A stretch of 64,000 nt of DNA from Sphingopyxis lindanitolerans. Lineage in GTDB: Bacteria > Pseudomonadota > Alphaproteobacteria > Sphingomonadales > Sphingomonadaceae. Location of the stretch: NCBI RefSeq assembly GCF_002993885.1, contig NZ_CM009578.1, positions 3,308,009 through 3,372,008 of the forward strand. The letters run 5' to 3'. Shown piece by piece: positions 45,610-54,256 of the stretch (position 1 is its first letter; each line of letters opens with the position of its first letter). Below the pieces are notes generated by a model. The model saw only the letters and a program-made list of their open reading frames with translations, searched no databases and was not told where the DNA came from. A program made the translations under genes and the position numbers.

Positions 45610-46461
45610 ATGCGCATCGGTTGTATCGGCGGCCGCGCCTGGCTTGTGACGGCCGAAGGGCAGGGCGTCGACATAGCGGCGGCGTCTGGCGGGACACTGC
45701 CCGGCGATCCGCAGGCGCTCTATGAGAAATGGGACGATGTGTGCGCATGGGCGCGCGACGTCCCGGCCGACAGCTATGCCCCGGTCGATCCCGCGACTTT
45801 CGAATTGCCGGTCCCGCGCCCGCGCCAGGTCTTCGCGATCGGCGCCAATTATCGCGCCCATGCCGCCGAAGCCGGCGTCGAGCCGCCCGAACAACCCGTG
45901 ATCTTCACCAAATTCCCGAGCTGCCTGACCGGCCCGAACGATGCCGTCGCGATCCGCCACGCGCGGGTCGACTGGGAGGTCGAACTGGTCGTCGTGATGG
46001 GCCGCGAGGCGCGCGACATTCGCGCCGCCGACGCATGGGACCATGTCGCCGGGCTCTCGGTGGGGCAGGATATTTCGGAACGGTCGATCCAGCGGCTCGG
46101 TCCGATGCCGCAATTTTCGATGGCGAAATCGCTGCCGGGCTTCGGCCCCGTCGGTCCCGTGGTCGTCACGCCCGATGAGTTCGACGATCCCGACGATCTC
46201 GGGCTCGGCTGCGCGGTGAATGGCGTGACGATGCAGCAGTCGCGGACGGGCGACTTCATCTTCTCGGTCGGCGCGCTGGTCGAATATATCTCGCACCTGA
46301 TGCCGATGTACCCCGGCGACCTGATCTTTACCGGCACGCCCGAAGGCGTTGGCGCGACGCGCAAGCCGCCGATCTTCCTGAAGCCTGGCGATGTCCTGAC
46401 CACCTGGGTCGACGGCATCGGCACGCTCACCAACCCGATCACCGAGGAACAAAGCCAATGA
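45610..46461 (+). CDS. Fumarylacetoacetate hydrolase (FAH) family protein
   Basis: This is a 283-residue protein with the FAH fold: QVFAIGANYRAHAAEAG near residue 77, metal-binding DWEVELVVVMG near 118, VGQDISERSIQRLG, and YPGDLIFTGTPEGVGATRKPP near 238. The family hydrolyses acylpyruvates and related 1,3-diketones or decarboxylates oxo-diacids; the substrate is not deducible. It heads an operon with an alcohol dehydrogenase (ATGA overlap), VOC protein and transporter. Cleavage of a diketone made by the neighbouring dehydrogenases is a reasonable inference. Confidence 0.88.
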   Translation: MRIGCIGGRAWLVTAEGQGVDIAAASGGTLPGDPQALYEKWDDVCAWARDVPADSYAPVDPATFELPVPRPRQVFAIGANYRAHAAEAGVEPPEQPVIFTKFPSCLTGPNDAVAIRHARVDWEVELVVVMGREARDIRAADAWDHVAGLSVGQDISERSIQRLGPMPQFSMAKSLPGFGPVGPVVVTPDEFDDPDDLGLGCAVNGVTMQQSRTGDFIFSVGALVEYISHLMPMYPGDLIFTGTPEGVGATRKPPIFLKPGDVLTTWVDGIGTLTNPITEEQSQ

Positions 46462-47492
46462 AGGTCGCCCGCATATCTCCCGAACGCGCGATCGAAGTCG
46501 CGCAGATTCCCGAGCCGGTCACCGTCCCCGGCACGGTCAAGGTGCGCGTCGAGCGCTGCGGCATCTGCGGCACCGATCTGGTCGCGCGGACGAGCCCCAA
46601 TCCCCGCTGGGCGGTGGGCAGCGTGCTGGGGCATGAAATCGTCGGCACCGTCGCCGAGGTGGGCGAGGGCGTCGCCGGCTGGGCCGCGGGCGACCGCGTC
46701 GCGCTCTATCATGGCAGCCCGTGCGGCCGGTGCGAGATGTGCACCAGCGGGCGCGACTATCTCTGCCTCGACCATCTCGATTCGGCGCTTGGCCATGGCG
46801 TCGCGCAAGGCGGTTATGCCGAACATATCGTCGTCAGCCCGGCGCTGCTGCATCATATCCCCGATGCTTTGAGTTTCGACCAGGCCGGGATCACCGAACC
46901 GCTCGCCATCGCCTTTCACGGGGTCAACAAGTCGAGCGCGAAGCCCGGCGATGCGGTGTGCATATTGGGCGCGGGGCCGATCGGCGCGATGACCGCGGCG
47001 GCGCTCAAGGCGCGGGATATCACCGATGTCATTTTTATCGATCCCAACCCCGCCCGGCGCGCGCTGATGGCAAAATCGGGCTATCGCGCCGTCGATCTTG
47101 CGGCGGTCCAGGCCGATGGCGCAGCGGCGCTCGGTGAACGGCGCCCCACCGCGATCTTCGAATGTACCGGCCATGTCGAGGCTGCCGGGCTGGCGGTCGA
47201 ACTCATTGCGTACAACGGCCGAATCGTCTTGCAGGGCGTGCCCAAGGCCCCCGTCCAGATCTCGCAATATTCGGTGGTGCAGAAGGAGGTCGAGATCGTC
47301 GGCTCGGCAAGCTGCACGCAGGAGGAAATGGAGGAAGCGATCGGCCATCTTGCCGCTGGGCGCGTGCGCGCCGAGGATATCGTCACCGCCGTCGTCCCGC
47401 TCGAGCGGGCCGACGCGATGTTCGATGCCCTGCTCGACCCCGCCGGCGATCAGCTCAAGGTGCTGATCGCCCCGAACATGCCGGCAAATTGA
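46458..47492 (+). CDS. Zinc-dependent alcohol dehydrogenase (MDR family)
   Basis: This is a 344-residue medium-chain dehydrogenase. The catalytic-zinc region is RCGICGTDLVARTSP near residue 31 and GHEIVGTVAEVGEG near 57. The four structural-zinc cysteines are in SPCGRCEMCTSGRDYLC near 88, and the cofactor loop is ILGAGPIGAMTAAALKA near 172. It resembles threonine/sorbitol-type dehydrogenases; the substrate is likely a secondary alcohol. It is coupled to the FAH gene, with the VOC gene 11 bp downstream. Confidence 0.9.
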   Translation: MKVARISPERAIEVAQIPEPVTVPGTVKVRVERCGICGTDLVARTSPNPRWAVGSVLGHEIVGTVAEVGEGVAGWAAGDRVALYHGSPCGRCEMCTSGRDYLCLDHLDSALGHGVAQGGYAEHIVVSPALLHHIPDALSFDQAGITEPLAIAFHGVNKSSAKPGDAVCILGAGPIGAMTAAALKARDITDVIFIDPNPARRALMAKSGYRAVDLAAVQADGAAALGERRPTAIFECTGHVEAAGLAVELIAYNGRIVLQGVPKAPVQISQYSVVQKEVEIVGSASCTQEEMEEAIGHLAAGRVRAEDIVTAVVPLERADAMFDALLDPAGDQLKVLIAPNMPAN

Positions 47493-47503
47493 GGAGACGA
47501 GCG

Positions 47504-47986
47504 ATGGGTATTGCCGAACTGGGTCACACCGGCCTGCACGTCGAAGACCTTGACGTGATGCGCGATTTCTATGCCCGCGTGCTGGGGCTGACGGTGACCG
47601 ACGAGGCGCCCGAACTCGGCGCGAGCTTCCTGTCGTCGCGCCCCGATGTCGAGCATCACGAGATCGTGCTCGCCAAGGGGCGCACCGCGCCGCGCGACGT
47701 GAAGCTGATCAACCAGATTTCGTGGCGCGTCGACGACCTGCCGTCGCTCCAGTCGCTCTATCGGGCGATTTTGGACTATGGGTCGCCGATCCGCATGGTG
47801 ATCACCCACGGCAATGCGATCGGCGTCTATTTCTCCGACCCCGAAGGCAATCCGAACGAAATCTACTGGCAGACCGGCATCGATGTGCCGCAACCCTTCG
47901 GCAAGCCGATCGATCTGACTCTGACCCCCGAGGAGGTCGTCGCCGAAAATGAGCGGCTGATCGCCGCCGACGGCCCGGCGCATTAA
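47504..47986 (+). CDS. VOC family (glyoxalase/extradiol dioxygenase-like) protein
   Basis: This is a 160-residue protein with two beta-alpha-beta-beta-beta units: GHTGLHVEDLDVMRDFYARVLG, SSRPDVEHHEIVLAKG, then SWRVDDLPSLQ and VYFSDPEGNPNEIYWQTG. The residues GHTGL, HHEIVL and EIYW could supply a 2-His-1-Glu metal site, as in small extradiol dioxygenases. It is too short to be a two-domain type I extradiol enzyme. It lies between the alcohol dehydrogenase and transporter genes, so a ring-opening or isomerase step is possible. Confidence 0.8.
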   Translation: MGIAELGHTGLHVEDLDVMRDFYARVLGLTVTDEAPELGASFLSSRPDVEHHEIVLAKGRTAPRDVKLINQISWRVDDLPSLQSLYRAILDYGSPIRMVITHGNAIGVYFSDPEGNPNEIYWQTGIDVPQPFGKPIDLTLTPEEVVAENERLIAADGPAH

Positions 47987-47996
47987 GGGCAAAGCC

Positions 47997-49379
47997 ATGG
48001 CTGCCGTCGCCCCGACCGGAACCTTCGATGCGCCCGCGGGAAAGCTGCCCGCCTCGGCGCGTGCCTGGGCGCTCTATGAGGGCGGGCGCATGCCCTATGT
48101 GCTGCTGATCAAAGTCTATATCTTCATCCCCTATCTCGCGACCGTTCTCGTGGGCGATCCGGTGGCGGGGCAGAGCCTCGTCGCCAAATTGGGGATGGGC
48201 TATGGGCTGCTCGCGGCGCTGACCGCGCCGTTGCTTGGCGCGGCGATGGATCGCATCGGGCCCAGAAAGCCGTTGCTCGGCGCGATGACCGCGGTGCTGA
48301 TCGCCTGCTGCGCCAGCCTTTGGTGGGCGACGCCCGATGGCCTTGGCCTGGCCGCCACCTGCGCGATCATCTTCGTCGCCGGCCTGATGTTCGCCTATAC
48401 CGAGGTGCTGCACAACTCGCTCCTGCCCTTCGCCGCACCGCGCGCGCAGACATCGGCGACATCGGGGTTGGGGCTGGCGCTGGGCAGCGCGATTTCGGTC
48501 CTTCTCCTCGCCTTCATCCTGTGGGGTTTCGCTTTGCCCGCCAAGATGACGGCGGCGTGGCTGCCCGCGGCGCCCTTGTTCGGCCTGTCCGCCGCTGCGC
48601 ACGAGCCCGAACGGATCGTCGGCCCGATCACGGGCTTCATCTTCGCCTGCGGGGCGCTGCCGCTCTTCCTTGTCGGACGCGATGCGCCGCGTGGGATCGG
48701 CGGCGGCGTCGGCGACAGCTTCCGGCAGCTCAAGGCGACGATCAGGACGCTGCCTTCCCATCAGCCGATGGCGGTGTTCCTGCTGTCGCGCATGACCTAC
48801 ACCGACGGGCTGACGGCGATCCTCCTCTACACCGGCATCTATGCCGCCGGGGTGATGGGGTGGGGGGCGCTCGAACTCACGATGCTGGCCATTCTCGTCA
48901 GCTGTTTTCTCGCGGTCGGCGGCCTGGTGGGCGCCCGCCTCGATCGCGCCTTCGGTCCGCGCCGCGCGATCCAGGTCGAACTGGCGATCGTCATTGCCGG
49001 GCAGATGCTGCTGATCGGTCTCGCCCCCGACCGCCTCTTCTACTTGCCTTATGCGGCGGAGCCGCTTTGGAACGGCCCGATGTTCACAACCCTGCCCGAG
49101 ATCGCGTTCGTCGCGGTCGCCTGCTTCAACGCGATCGGCACCTGCGGCTGTTATGCGTCGAGCCGCTCGATGCTGACCTCGCTCGCCACCCCCGAAACGG
49201 TTGGGAGCTGGTTCGGCCTCTATGCCCTCTCGGGCAGCGTGACGATTTGGCTTGGGTCGGCCTTGGTCGGTGCGGTCACCGCCATCTGGTCAAGCCAGCA
49301 AGCGGGCTTTGCGGCCCTGATCGCGCTCTTGATCGCCGGGGCCATCGGCATGGCATTTGTGAAAGAACCCGCTCGGTGA
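47997..49379 (+). CDS. MFS transporter, UMF1/Atg22-like
   Basis: This is a 460-residue polytopic protein with about 12 membrane segments. The MFS loop motif is in GAAMDRIGPRKPLLGA near residue 85, and a long central loop separates two halves (GGGVGDSFRQLKATIRTLPS near 240). The general shape (LLSRMTYTDGLTAILLYTGIYAAGVMGW) matches the UMF1/Atg22-like branch. It ends island A 10 bp after the VOC gene. The direction and substrate are unknown; uptake of the catabolic substrate or export of an intermediate would fit. Confidence 0.8.
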   Translation: MAAVAPTGTFDAPAGKLPASARAWALYEGGRMPYVLLIKVYIFIPYLATVLVGDPVAGQSLVAKLGMGYGLLAALTAPLLGAAMDRIGPRKPLLGAMTAVLIACCASLWWATPDGLGLAATCAIIFVAGLMFAYTEVLHNSLLPFAAPRAQTSATSGLGLALGSAISVLLLAFILWGFALPAKMTAAWLPAAPLFGLSAAAHEPERIVGPITGFIFACGALPLFLVGRDAPRGIGGGVGDSFRQLKATIRTLPSHQPMAVFLLSRMTYTDGLTAILLYTGIYAAGVMGWGALELTMLAILVSCFLAVGGLVGARLDRAFGPRRAIQVELAIVIAGQMLLIGLAPDRLFYLPYAAEPLWNGPMFTTLPEIAFVAVACFNAIGTCGCYASSRSMLTSLATPETVGSWFGLYALSGSVTIWLGSALVGAVTAIWSSQQAGFAALIALLIAGAIGMAFVKEPAR

Positions 49380-49601
49380 CGGGTGTCGGGGTTTTGTCGC
49401 CGAAACAACGCATCCGGCACGACCGGCCAAAGATGACCGTCTTGTAATGCGGCGGTCATCCGCCGGGCAGGGTGGGGGGCCTATCCCGGTCTCGTCGGGT
49501 CGAGCCGGTCCGCACCATCCCCCCTGACCCTGGCATGGGCCGGCTCCCCTGGCTTCGCCCGCACTGGAAGGGGCGGATCAACTGTCAAGGAGAGCTATTT
49601 C

Positions 49602-49778
49602 ATGCGTAACGTTGCCAAACTTGCCGCCGCCGGTGCCCTGTCGCTGGCGATCGTCAGCGGAACCGCTTTCGCGGCGACCGCTCCCGCCAGCCAGCCGGCG
49701 AAGGCCGCGGTGACCAAGAAGGCCCCGGCCAAGACGGCCACCCATGCCGCGAAGAAGGTCCAAAAGAAGGCGCACTGA
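49602..49778 (+). CDS. Small secreted Lys/Ala-rich peptide, Asr-like
   Basis: This is a 58-residue protein with a signal peptide (MRNVAKLAAAGALSLAIVSG, cut near AFA-A) and a short basic mature part rich in Lys, Ala, Thr and Pro (TKKAPAKTATHAAKKV). It is reminiscent of the E. coli acid-shock protein Asr in composition and layout. AAGGAGAG lies about 8 bp before the ATG, and a strong terminator follows. The 222 bp upstream, after the MFS stop, show no gene or clear regulatory motif. Function is inferred only by resemblance. Confidence 0.72.
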   Translation: MRNVAKLAAAGALSLAIVSGTAFAATAPASQPAKAAVTKKAPAKTATHAAKKVQKKAH

Positions 49779-49800
49779 TCGGTCGCATCCTCTCCGTCCG

Positions 49801-49836
49801 AAGGGCCGGTCCGCACCCGCGGGCCGGCCTTTTCTT
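49801..49836 (+). terminator. Intrinsic terminator of the Asr-like gene
   Basis: AAGGGCCGGTCCGC and GCGGGCCGGCCTTT pair over 14 positions (with G-T pairs) around ACCC, followed by TTCTTT. It starts 22 bp after the stop. Confidence 0.88.
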
Positions 49837-49838
49837 TG

Positions 49839-49864
49839 CGTAATATTTTGATATTCATATTACG
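49839..49864. promoter_or_regulatory. Island-B operator, site A (before SDR)
   Basis: CGTA-N18-TACG. The wider inverted repeat is GCGTAATAT / ATATTACGT, 27 bp before the GTG start of the SDR gene. The same CGTA-N18-TACG layout recurs at 55515, 55700, 58765 and 60899. Confidence 0.72.
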
Positions 49865-49890
49865 TGAATGATATTCAACGGAGATATTTT

Positions 49891-50631
49891 GTGCGATTCG
49901 CGAATAAGTCTGCGCTGGTGACCGGCGCGGCGTCGGGAATCGGGCGCGCGACCGCGCTGCGCCTCGCGGCCGAGGGCGCGCGCGTTGCCGCCGCCGATGT
50001 CGACACCGACGGGCTTCGCGAGACGCTGGCGCTGGCGGCGGGGGACATGCGAACGATCCGCTATGACGCGGCCGATCTGGCAAGCGTCCGCGCCCTGGTC
50101 GCCGACGCGGCGGCGGACGGGCTCGATATTCTGTGCAACATTGCGGGGCTGCTCGACTGGGGGCCGACGCTCGATTTCGACGAGGCGCGTTTCGAACGGC
50201 TGATCGCGGTCAATCTGACCAGCGTCTATGCGCTGTGCCGCGCCGCGCTGCCGCATCTGGTCGCCAGCCGGGGAACGATCGTCAACATGGCCTCGACCGC
50301 CGGGGTGCAGGGGACGCCCTATGCGATCGGCTATGCCGCGTCGAAACATGGCGTCGTCGGCCTGACCAAAAGCCTGGCGGTCGAATTCGCCGGGCGCGGG
50401 GTGCGGATCAACGCGGTCTGTCCGGGGCAGGTCGATACGCCGATGACCCGTCGCCCGCCGCCCGAGGGCGATATCGATTGGGCGCTGATGATGCGCAACG
50501 CGCCCAAGCTGGCGGACGGCGTCTGCGCGCCCGAGGACGTGGCCGAGATGGTGGCCTTTCTCGCAAGCGATCAGGCGCGCAAGATCACCGGCGCCCTGTT
50601 CACGGTCGATGGAGGGCAATTGGCCGGTTGA
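49891..50631 (+). CDS. Short-chain dehydrogenase/reductase, island B copy 1
   Basis: This is a 246-residue SDR: ALVTGAASGIGRATALRL at residue 7, CNIAGLLDWG, the catalytic Ser in VNMASTAG, and Tyr-Lys in GYAASKHGVVGLTKSLA. It starts with GTG at 49891, six bases after GGAGA. A longer GTG start at 49864 would fall inside operator site A. It is convergent with the aldolase gene, whose stop is 28 bp beyond its own. Because it shares the island-B operator it probably oxidises an alcohol in the upper part of that pathway. Confidence 0.9.
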   Translation: MRFANKSALVTGAASGIGRATALRLAAEGARVAAADVDTDGLRETLALAAGDMRTIRYDAADLASVRALVADAAADGLDILCNIAGLLDWGPTLDFDEARFERLIAVNLTSVYALCRAALPHLVASRGTIVNMASTAGVQGTPYAIGYAASKHGVVGLTKSLAVEFAGRGVRINAVCPGQVDTPMTRRPPPEGDIDWALMMRNAPKLADGVCAPEDVAEMVAFLASDQARKITGALFTVDGGQLAG

Positions 50632-50659
50632 CGCCGCGGGCGATGCAGCGACGCCTGTG

Positions 50660-51697
50660 TCACCCGCGCGCCTTCACCATGTCGAGCGCGACATCGACGA
50701 TCATGTCCTCCTGGCCGCCGACCATCTTGCGGCGGCCGAGTTCGACGAGGATCGTCCGCGTATCGAGGCCATAGGTTTCGGCGGCCTTTTCGGCGTGGCG
50801 CAGGAAGGAGGAATAGACGCCGGCATAGCCGAGCGCGAGTGTTTCGCGATCGACGCGCACCGGGCGGTCCTGAAGCGGACGCACCAGATCCTCGGCGGCG
50901 TCCATCAGCGCGTTGACGTCGCAGCCATGGTTCCAGCCCTTGCGGTCGGCGGCGGCGATGAACACTTCGAGCGGGGCGTTGCCCGCGCCCGCGCCCATGC
51001 CGGTCAGCGAAGCGTCGATGCGCACCGCGCCTTCCTGCGCCGCGACGATGCTGTTCGCGACGCCGAGCGACAGATTATGATGCGCGTGGATGCCGCGCTG
51101 CGTCCCGGGCTTCAGCACCCGGTCGTAAGCGCGCAGCCGGTCGCGGACCCCGTCCATGTCGAGCGCGCCGCCGCTGTCGGTGACATAGACGCATTGGGCG
51201 CCATAGCTTTCCATGAGGAGAGCTTGGCTCGCGAGCGCCTCGGCGTCGATCATGTGGCTCATCATCAAAAAGCCCGCGACGTCCATGCCGAGGTCGCGCG
51301 CGATGCCGATATGCTGCTTCGAGACGTCGGCCTCGGTGCAGTGCGTCGCGACGCGCACCGAACGGACGCCAAGGTCATAGGCGCGGCGCAGTTCGTCGGC
51401 GGTGCCGACGCCCGGCAGGATCAGCGTCGTCAGTACCGATCGGGTCAGCACCGCGGCGACCGCCTCCAGCCACTCCCAGTCGGTGTGCGCGCCGAAGCCA
51501 TAGTTGAAGCTCCCGCCATTGAGGCCGTCGCCGTGCGCGACCTCGATCGCATCGACGCCGGCTTCGTCGAGCGCCCTGGCGATCGCCTGCACATGGTCGA
51601 TGCCATATTGGTGGCGGATCGCGTGCATCCCGTCGCGCAGCGTGACGTCCTGAATATAGAGCTTTTCGCCGGCCTCGACGCTGAACTTCCCGCTCAT
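50660..51697 (-). CDS. 4-Hydroxy-2-oxovalerate aldolase (HsaF/BphI/MhpE type)
   Basis: This is a 345-residue DRE-TIM metallolyase. The catalytic pair Arg-Asp is in [14 protein letters not shown] near residue 20, and the metal histidines are in [15 protein letters not shown] near 200. It splits 4-hydroxy-2-oxo acids into pyruvate and an aldehyde, normally channelled to the partner acylating dehydrogenase, whose gene overlaps it by four bases (ATGA). It is the final gene of the island-B meta-cleavage operon. Confidence 0.94.
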   Translation of the reverse strand: MSGKFSVEAGEKLYIQDVTLRDGMHAIRHQYGIDHVQAIARALDEAGVDAIEVAHGDGLNGGSFNYGFGAHTDWEWLEAVAAVLTRSVLTTLILPGVGTADELRRAYDLGVRSVRVATHCTEADVSKQHIGIARDLGMDVAGFLMMSHMIDAEALASQALLMESYGAQCVYVTDSGGALDMDGVRDRLRAYDRVLKPGTQRGIHAHHNLSLGVANSIVAAQEGAVRIDASLTGMGAGAGNAPLEVFIAAADRKGWNHGCDVNALMDAAEDLVRPLQDRPVRVDRETLALGYAGVYSSFLRHAEKAAETYGLDTRTILVELGRRKMVGGQEDMIVDVALDMVKARG

Positions 51698-52638
51698 GCG
51701 CTCACCTTCTTTCCGTCGCGGATCCGCTCGGCGAGCAGCTCGCCGGTCGCCTTGGCCGCCGCCGTCATGATGTCGAGATTGCCCGCATAGGGCGGCAGGT
51801 AATCGCCCGCGCCCTCGACCTCGAGCAGGATCATCGTCTTGATGCCCGTAAATTCGCCGCGGCCGGGAATCCTGATCCTGTTGTTGTCGCCAAAGCGTTC
51901 GAACTGCACGTCCTGTTTCAACCGATAGCCGGGGACATAGGTCTGCACCTTCTTGACCATCGCCTCGACCGAGGCCCGGATCGTCGCCTCGTCGGCGCCT
52001 TCGGACAAGGTGAAGACGGTGTCGCGCATGATCATCGGCGGCTCGGCGGGGTTGAGGATGATGATCGCCTTGCCCTGCGCCGCGCCGCCGACCTTTTCGA
52101 TCGCGCCGGCGGTGGTGCGGGTGAATTCGTCGATATTGGCGCGGGTGCCGGGGCCGGCGGAGCGCGACGACACCGACGCGACGATCTCGGCATAGTGGAC
52201 GGTCGCGACCTGGCTTACCGCGGCGACCATCGGGATCGTCGCCTGGCCGCCGCAGGTCACCATATTGACGTTGCCGGCGTCCAGATGATCCTCGCCGTTG
52301 ACGGTCGGGACCGTATAGGGGCCGATCGCGGCGGGGGTCAGGTCGACGACCTGTTTGCCGTCGGCGCGCAGCGCGGCGTCGTGCACCTTGTGCGCATAGG
52401 CCGAGGTCGCGTCGAAGACGATGCCGATCTCGGGATAGACGGCCATCGCCCGGAGCCCGTCCAGCCCTTCGTGCGTCGTCGCGATGCCGCGCTCGCGCGC
52501 CATGGCAAGGCCCTCGGACTGCGCATCGATGCCGACGACCGCCACCAGTTCCATATTTTGCGGATATTTGATCATCTTGATCATCAGGTCGGTGCCGATA
52601 TTGCCCGATCCGATGATCGCTGCCTTCACGCGGGTCAT
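51694..52638 (-). CDS. Acetaldehyde dehydrogenase (acylating), HsaG/BphJ/MhpF type
   Basis: This is a 314-residue NAD-dependent enzyme: [18 protein letters not shown] at residue 5 (Rossmann), the catalytic Cys in [13 protein letters not shown] near 129, and [17 protein letters not shown] near 160. It turns acetaldehyde or propanal from the aldolase into the acyl-CoA. The tight coupling with the aldolase mirrors the channelling complex known for this pair. Confidence 0.95.
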   Translation of the reverse strand: MTRVKAAIIGSGNIGTDLMIKMIKYPQNMELVAVVGIDAQSEGLAMARERGIATTHEGLDGLRAMAVYPEIGIVFDATSAYAHKVHDAALRADGKQVVDLTPAAIGPYTVPTVNGEDHLDAGNVNMVTCGGQATIPMVAAVSQVATVHYAEIVASVSSRSAGPGTRANIDEFTRTTAGAIEKVGGAAQGKAIIILNPAEPPMIMRDTVFTLSEGADEATIRASVEAMVKKVQTYVPGYRLKQDVQFERFGDNNRIRIPGRGEFTGIKTMILLEVEGAGDYLPPYAGNLDIMTAAAKATGELLAERIRDGKKVSA

Positions 52639-52647
52639 TGTCGTTCC

Positions 52648-53436
52648 TTAAACGAAGCGCGCGGCGCACCGGCCGAGCGTGCGGCGGCCGTCGCCGAGGA
52701 TCATTTCGAAGCTGTCGCCCTTCACCGCGGGCGCCAGCGGGACGAGGCTGCCCGACAGGATGATGTCGCCCGCATCGAGCGTGACCCCGTGCGCGCCGAG
52801 CGTGTTGGCGAGCCAGGCGACCGCCTGCGCGGGGTCGCCCTGCACCGCATGACCGTGGCCTTCGGACAGCGGCGCGCCATTCTTCGTCACCGCGACATGC
52901 AAATTGGGCAGGTCGAGCCCGCGCGGATCGAGCCGCGCCGCACCGAGTACGAAGACCCCGCACGAGGCATTGTCGGCGATCGTATCGACGATGCCGATCT
53001 TCCAGTCGTCGATGCGGCTGTCGACGATCTCGAAACAGGGGGCGACCGCGTCGGTCGCCTCGACGACGTCGGCGGCGGTGACGCCGGGGCCTTTGAGCGG
53101 CGCCTTCAGGATGAAGGCGATCTCGGCCTCGGCGCGCGGCGCGATCAGCGCCTTGGCATCGATGTCGATGTCGCCCTCGACCTGCATCCAGTCGGTCAGA
53201 AAGCCAAAGTCGGGCTGATGCACGCCCAGCATCTCCTGCACCGCTTTCGATGTGACGCCGATCTTCTTGCCGACGACGCGCTCGCCCTCCGCCGTGCGCC
53301 GCGCGAGGAAATCGAGGCTGATCGCATAGGCGTCGTCGACCGTCAGCGCCGGATCGCGCGTGCTGAGCGGCGCCAGTGTGCGGCGTTCGCGCAGCGCCGC
53401 GAACAGTTCGGCGCCATGGGCTTCAACCGCGGGCAT
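52648..53436 (-). CDS. 2-Oxopent-4-enoate (2-hydroxydienoate) hydratase, HsaE/BphH/MhpD type
   Basis: This is a 262-residue FAH-superfamily hydratase: [18 protein letters not shown] near residue 60, [21 protein letters not shown] near 104 (metal ligands), and [14 protein letters not shown] near 232. It hydrates the five- or six-carbon dienoate released by C-C bond hydrolysis to the aldolase substrate. The ATG at 53436 is chosen, overlapping the hydrolase stop by 14 bp. A longer start would put more than 80 bp inside the hydrolase gene. Confidence 0.93.
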   Translation of the reverse strand: MPAVEAHGAELFAALRERRTLAPLSTRDPALTVDDAYAISLDFLARRTAEGERVVGKKIGVTSKAVQEMLGVHQPDFGFLTDWMQVEGDIDIDAKALIAPRAEAEIAFILKAPLKGPGVTAADVVEATDAVAPCFEIVDSRIDDWKIGIVDTIADNASCGVFVLGAARLDPRGLDLPNLHVAVTKNGAPLSEGHGHAVQGDPAQAVAWLANTLGAHGVTLDAGDIILSGSLVPLAPAVKGDSFEMILGDGRRTLGRCAARFV

Positions 53437-54244
53437 CGAGGAAGGCGATCGAATAGAGGTTGAACTCGGCGGCGCGTTCGACCTGCACCCAATGGCCGGT
53501 GCGGGCAAAGGTCATGCAGCGCGCATCGGCGCAGCGGTCGAGGAAATGGCGCGCGCCGCTTTCGGGGCAGAATTCGTCGTCGAGCCCCCACAGGACGAAG
53601 ACCGGCTGAGCGATCCGCCCGACCTCGGGGCCAAGATTGGGGGTCTTCATCCGCGCCAGCACATCCTTGGGCTGGGTGCGCGCGACCGCGAACCGTTCGG
53701 CGACGAGCGCTTCGGGAATATGCGGCGCGAAATCGGGATGGACGAGGTTAGCAATCAGCCGCCGCTGCTCGTCGAGGTTGAAATCGGGGCCGCCGAAACC
53801 CGACACCATCTTGGCGATGCCCGGCATGGTGAAATAGCTGGCCTGCTCCTCGACGCAGCCGGGCGCCATCAGGACGAGCGCGGCGGTGAATTCGGGATGG
53901 TCGAGCGTCATCTGGATCGCGACGCCGCCGCCCAGCGAATTGCCGACCAGCGCGGCGCGCTCGATGCCATGCTCGCGCAGCGCGCCATATAGCGTGTCGG
54001 TGAACAATTGCAGCGTATAGTCGATCCCTTCGGGCTTCGACGATGCGCCATAACCGATCAGGTCGGGCAGGATGACGCGATAGCCCGCGGCGACGAAGGC
54101 GTCGATATTGTCGCGGAAATTCGACGCGCCCGACGCGCCGGGGCCGCTGCCGTGGATAAAGACCACGGGCTTGCCCGCGCCCTTTTCCTTGATGTGGATG
54201 TCATGGCCGCCGACCCGATAGCTGTTTTCGGTGAAACCCGTCAT
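53423..54244 (-). CDS. Meta-cleavage product hydrolase (alpha/beta hydrolase), HsaD/BphD type
   Basis: This is a 273-residue alpha/beta hydrolase of the MCP-hydrolase family. The oxyanion motif is IHGSGPGASGASNF near residue 31, the nucleophile is in LVGNSLGGGVAIQ (Ser near 106), Asp is in LWGLDDEFCP and His in TGHWVQVERAAEF. It cleaves the C-C bond of the ring-fission product. It lies between the flavin monooxygenase and hydratase genes, in the same order as in other seco-steroid and biphenyl-type operons. Confidence 0.93.
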   Translation of the reverse strand: MTGFTENSYRVGGHDIHIKEKGAGKPVVFIHGSGPGASGASNFRDNIDAFVAAGYRVILPDLIGYGASSKPEGIDYTLQLFTDTLYGALREHGIERAALVGNSLGGGVAIQMTLDHPEFTAALVLMAPGCVEEQASYFTMPGIAKMVSGFGGPDFNLDEQRRLIANLVHPDFAPHIPEALVAERFAVARTQPKDVLARMKTPNLGPEVGRIAQPVFVLWGLDDEFCPESGARHFLDRCADARCMTFARTGHWVQVERAAEFNLYSIAFLDARG

Positions 54245-54256
54245 GGCGCTGCTCCG

